From: Combretum micranthum
Taxonomy: Eukaryota > Streptophyta > Magnoliopsida > Myrtales > Combretaceae
DNA length: 64,000 bases
Reading direction: 5' to 3'
Assembly: GCA_024138025.1 (NCBI GenBank)
Contig: JAMXBD010001395.1
Coordinates: 62,001 to 126,000, forward strand
Part shown: one piece after another, positions 60,658-64,000 of the stretch
Layout: the number at the start of each line of letters is the position of its first letter
Numbering within the stretch: position 1 is the first letter of the stretch
Notes under the pieces: model-generated
The model's input: the letters and a program-made list of their open reading frames with translations, nothing else
Told to the model about the DNA's origin: nothing
Databases searched by the model: none
Translations under genes and position numbers: made by a program

Positions 60658-61372
60658 TGATAGGAATTAGGTTATCCTGAGTCATGGAAAAGGGACATAA
60701 AAAGGAAAAGCAACAAGGAGCAAGTTCAAGAAGTGAAAATGGGCAGCACAGGGGAGATAGGCCGACTCTTAAGCCACTGGCCTAAGTGTCAAAGCCGTTG
60801 GCCTAAGTGTCCAAGCCATAGGCCTACTTGCCGGCCTACTTTTGACGAATTTTATTTTATTTTTCTTATTTCGTGTTTAAGCCGCCCAAGTGCATTTTTA
60901 GGCCACCAGCTTACTTTGGACGACTTTTTAATGTTTTTTTTTTTTTTTTTTATGTCTTTAGGGTTTCCTAGGCTTAATATATATAGTCTTTTGTTAGTTT
61001 ATTTGGATAATTTTTGGGATATAATCTTTGAGAGTACATTGTTGTGTAAGAAAAACTATTGTGGTTTTTAGATTATTGAGAAACAATTTTCCTCATTAAT
61101 CATTTGTTCTTATCAAATCTTGAGTTATATAGATTTGTGGCAAACACCGTTTTTGAATCTCGTGATTCATTGACATCGTGATTGTTTAATAGATCGTGGA
61201 ACCCATCGATTTATAAATCAATTACAAACTAGTTTGCTATTGTTGTTTGTGAAATCTATCGAGCGACAATTTCATCCATATCCCTTTTATATTTGCAATT
61301 TCATATCAACCAAAAAACCCTAAATCGACAAAAATCAAATTTTTATTGAAGATCATAGTCGGATCCACATCA
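60658..61372 (+). repeat. Gypsy 5' LTR
   Basis: Direct repeat of 63150-63820. It contains a tandem array near 60755-60840 based on GCCTAAGTGTCAAAGCC, with more units than the 3' LTR. TATATATAG near 60978 is a likely promoter element. The reading of 60733-61071 is LTR sequence, not a gene. Confidence 0.9.
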
Positions 61373-61373
61373 G

Positions 61374-61386
61374 TTGGTATCAGAGC
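61374..61386 (+). other. Primer-binding site (initiator Met-tRNA)
   Basis: TTGGTATCAGAGC lies one base inside the left LTR and is complementary to the 3' end of initiator Met-tRNA. It fixes the plus-strand orientation of the element. Confidence 0.9.
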
Positions 61387-61533
61387 AAAGGTCGTGCAGA
61401 GATTAATATTCAACACAGATTTATACGGGTTGGTATAAAAAAATTCTTTTTAAATTCTTCTATTTTCTTTGGGGAATTTATGCTATTTGGTTGTTGTATT
61501 TGGCTTGTTGTATTATGGTTGCTGTTTGTAGAG

Positions 61534-63100
61534 ATGTCATCTGACGGGAGCAATAGTGGAAATGAAAACAACCCTAGGGCTAGAAGGGATGGTGGTGAAG
61601 GAGATGGTGTGACAAGATAGGATTTCACTCAATTACAAATAGGAGTGAATAGGATGCAAGAGGATGTGCGAAGAATTTTATAAAGATTAGAAGTATGAGA
61701 TATGAGAAGTCAGAGTGGATCAAGCTACAGGAGATGGTCTAGCGAAGAATCCGATGGAAATAGTGGAAGACTTAGGAGGCGTGATGGTAGGGATGATAGT
61801 CGACAAGGTATTGAAAATATAAAATTAAAGATTTCATTATTCACAGGAAGTAGCAAGCCTGAAGAGTTTTTAGATTGGGTGCCGAGGGTTGAAAAGGGGT
61901 TTGATTGTTATGAATGAGATGAGCGCACCAAAGTTAAAATGGCCTCACTAGCATTTTTTGATTATGCTAGTTTTTGGTGGGATAAATTGCAAATTGAGAG
62001 GCGCAAGGTGGATGAAGAAAAAGTTCGTTCTTGGGTATTAATGAAGAGGTTGATGAAGTGTAGATTTATTTCTAATTACTACAAATAGGAATTGCTAATG
62101 GATTTGCTGTTTTAAGGCAAGGAAAGAGGAGTGTTGAAGAGTATGTGAAGGAATTTGAAAATCTGATGTCTATATGTGATATTCAAGAATCTACCTATGA
62201 GTCTATAGCTAGATTTATTAATGGGCTTAAGATGGATATAGCCAATGTTGTTGAGCTTCGACAATATCACACTTTTAAGGATGTAATTAAATTGGCTAGC
62301 AGGGTAGAAAGACAACAGCATAGAAAGTTTCAAAAATCCCAGTATTATAATAAATCTGATGAGGAAGGAAGGAAAGAGGAGAGGACTCCAGATCAGGCTC
62401 CATAGAAAAAGAGCAGAGAGGTGAAGTGTTTTAAATGTTTAGGTCATGGACACATTGCTTCTCAATGTCCTAACAAGAGAGTGATGATCTTAAAAGATGA
62501 TAAAATTGAAAGTGAGGAAGAGAAGTAGGAGATTAGTGTGGAAGGTGAGGTTGAGTTAGATACGCCTAATGGTCCATTGACATTATTGCTTGAGCAAGAT
62601 AACGCCAATCCGGATCAAAGGACAAATCTATTTTATATTTAGAGTTTAGTGAAGGGGAAAACTTGTCTAACTGTAATTGATATGGACAGCTGTGCTAATG
62701 TGATTTCAGCCGGATTAGTTTCTAAATTAGGCTTATAGGTGGAGCAACATCTAAGGCCACATGCCCTTCATTGGCTTAATCATAAGGGGGCGATTCATGT
62801 ACACAAACAGGTTTGTGTTCCTCTCTCCAATGGTGATTATTCTGACGATTTCTTGTGTGATTTAGTTTCCATGGATGCTATACATTTGATTTTTAGGAGG
62901 CCATGGCAGTATGATCATCGAGCTTTATTTGATTGGTATAAAAATGAATACACCATTCTGCACCAGGGAAAGACTTAGAAATTGCTACCTATGAGTTTTG
63001 AAGAGATGCAACAGGCCAAGATGTTACACATTAAGAAGATCAAAGGCTTTAGGAGTTTATTTTCTTGGATTAGCAGGATGACTACTCCAAATGTTTAGAA
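61534..63100 (+). pseudogene. Gypsy gag-protease, many stop codons
   Basis: The ATG at 61534 starts an acidic and Gly-rich gag N-terminus. KLKISLFTGSSKPEEFLDWV and FFDYASFWWDKLQ are gypsy gag blocks. After a frame change near 62090, RSVEEYVKEFENL is followed by the zinc knuckle CFKCLGHGHIASQC at 62430-62471 (C-x2-C-x4-H-x4-C). The protease region near 62680 has IDMDSCANVIS (usually DSG or GSC), HWLNHKGAIHVHKQV and RRPWQYDHRALFDW. About eleven in-frame stops are present, most of them TAG where the family has Gln. Not functional. Confidence 0.85.
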
Positions 63101-63149
63101 AAAGAAGAATCAAGATTCGAGGATGAATCTTTTTAAATCGGGAGGTAAT

Positions 63150-63820
63150 GATAGGAATCAGGTTGCCTTGAGTCATGGAAAAGGGACATAAAAAGGAAAA
63201 GCAACAAAGAGCGAGTTCAAGAAGCAAAATAGGCAACACAAGGGAGATAGGCCGACTCCTAAGCCGCCAGCCTAAGTGTCTAAGCTGCTAGCCTACTTTT
63301 GACGAGTTTTATTCTATTTTTCTTATTTCGTGTTTAGGCTGCCTAAGTGAGTTTTTAGGCCACCAACTTACTTTGGACGACTTTTTAATGTTTTTTTTTA
63401 TGTCTTTAGGGTTTCCTAGGCTTAATATATATAGTCTTTTGTTAGTTTATTTGGATAATTTTTGGGATATAATCTTTGAGAGCACATTGTTGTGTGAGAA
63501 AACCTATTATGGTTTTTAGATTATTGAGAAATAATTTTCCTCATTAATCATTTGTTCTTATCAAATCTTGAGTTATATAGATTTGTGGTAAACACCGTTT
63601 TTGAATCTCGTGATTCATTGACATCGTGATTGTTTTATAGATCGTGGAACCCATCGATTTATAAATCAATTACAAACCAGTTTGCTATTGTTGTTTGTGG
63701 GATCTATCAAGCGACAATTTCATCCATATCCTTTTTATATTTGCAATTTCATATCAACTAGAAAAACCTAAATTGATAAAAATCAGATTTTTATTGAAGA
63801 TCATAGTCAGATCTACATCA
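63150..63820 (+). repeat. Gypsy 3' LTR
   Basis: Partner of 60658-61372, with scattered substitutions and a shorter internal array (one GCCTAAGTGTCTAAGC unit fewer). Confidence 0.9.
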
Positions 63821-63825
63821 ACTAG

Positions 63826-64000
63826 TATTGGTTTTCCTTCTCATCTTATTCCTCCTTTTCTTTCTGATCTCAAGCCATGTTTCCACATACTTCAATTGCC
63901 ATCTACTCCATTGCATCATACTTCCTCGGTTGGACAAAATTTACCCTTGAATTTTAATTGTGTCAAGCAAGATCCATTTGGGATTAATAGAATAAACTAC
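63826..64000 (+). other. Open reading stretch running off the window end
   Basis: From 63826 to the end one plus-strand frame has no stop and reads SIGFPSHLIPPFLSDLKPC and onward for about 58 codons. No start codon or known domain is visible. It could be part of an exon or of another element that begins beyond the gypsy insertion. Confidence 0.25.

Larger units (their letters stand above)
60658..63820 (+). mobile_element. Ty3-gypsy element reduced to gag-protease (3.2 kb)
   Basis: LTRs at 60658-61372 (715 bp) and 63150-63820 (671 bp) both begin TGATAGGAAT and end ACATCA. A Met-tRNA primer site TTGGTATCAGAGC lies at 61374-61386, one base after the left LTR, and a short purine run GGGAGG lies just before the right one. 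Flanks GCTAG (60653-60657) and ACTAG (63821-63825) match at four of five bases. The 1.8 kb interior codes only for gag and protease; reverse transcriptase, RNase H and integrase are absent. A short tail near 63085-63145 resembles the end of a gypsy polyprotein, suggesting an internal deletion. Confidence 0.9.

Overview
The window is AT-rich nuclear DNA of a flowering plant, most likely a eudicot or other non-monocot: it has plant spliceosomal introns, a TIR-type NLR gene (a class missing from monocots), and many plant transposons of the Ty1-copia, Ty3-gypsy, TRIM, hAT, CACTA, PIF-like, MULE-like and Helitron types. I cannot name the species. No tRNA, rRNA or CRISPR array was seen.

Two genes look intact. 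(1) Minus strand, 33852-42155: the mitochondrial electron-transfer flavoprotein:ubiquinone oxidoreductase (ETF-QO). I could follow 18 exons whose phases join to 626 residues; two of its introns appear to use GC donors. (2) Plus strand, 54886-58842: a four-exon gene whose phases join to 1054 residues as TIR - NB-ARC - short post-NBS relic and linker - protein kinase. The LRR region expected after the NB-ARC is replaced by a receptor-like-kinase catalytic domain with altered DFG and APE motifs. This is the most unusual object in the window.

Layout: 1-1544, truncated inverted LTR with a GC-rich palindromic block; 2263-2636, MITE; 3248-4694, decayed group I bZIP gene; 4695-15550, gene-free with MITEs and degenerate LTR-like repeats; 15580-23220, a second bZIP copy from the same duplication, split by a 5.6 kb copia element (which carries a hAT MITE) and by a 578 bp TRIM; 24726-27214, solo LTR with perfect 5 bp target-site duplication; 27361-27920, minisatellite and a Helitron-to-Helitron junction; 29616-30342 and 32586-33231, two hAT MITEs; 33852-42155, ETF-QO; 44740-48640, a degenerate minisatellite family interrupted by a second solo LTR; 48705-49320, copia RNase H fragment; 49760-50540, receptor-kinase pseudogene; 51211-54524, MITEs and a fold-back element upstream of the NLR-kinase gene; 54546-54759, tandem duplication in its promoter; 58850-59455, a repeat matching the upstream flank; 60658-63820, a gypsy element with both LTRs that keeps only gag and protease.

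The genes do not form a pathway. The biology is one housekeeping mitochondrial gene and one immune-receptor-like fusion gene in a transposon-rich region where an old bZIP duplication is decaying. Gene models are read by eye from splice consensus, frame phase and family knowledge; none has transcript support here.
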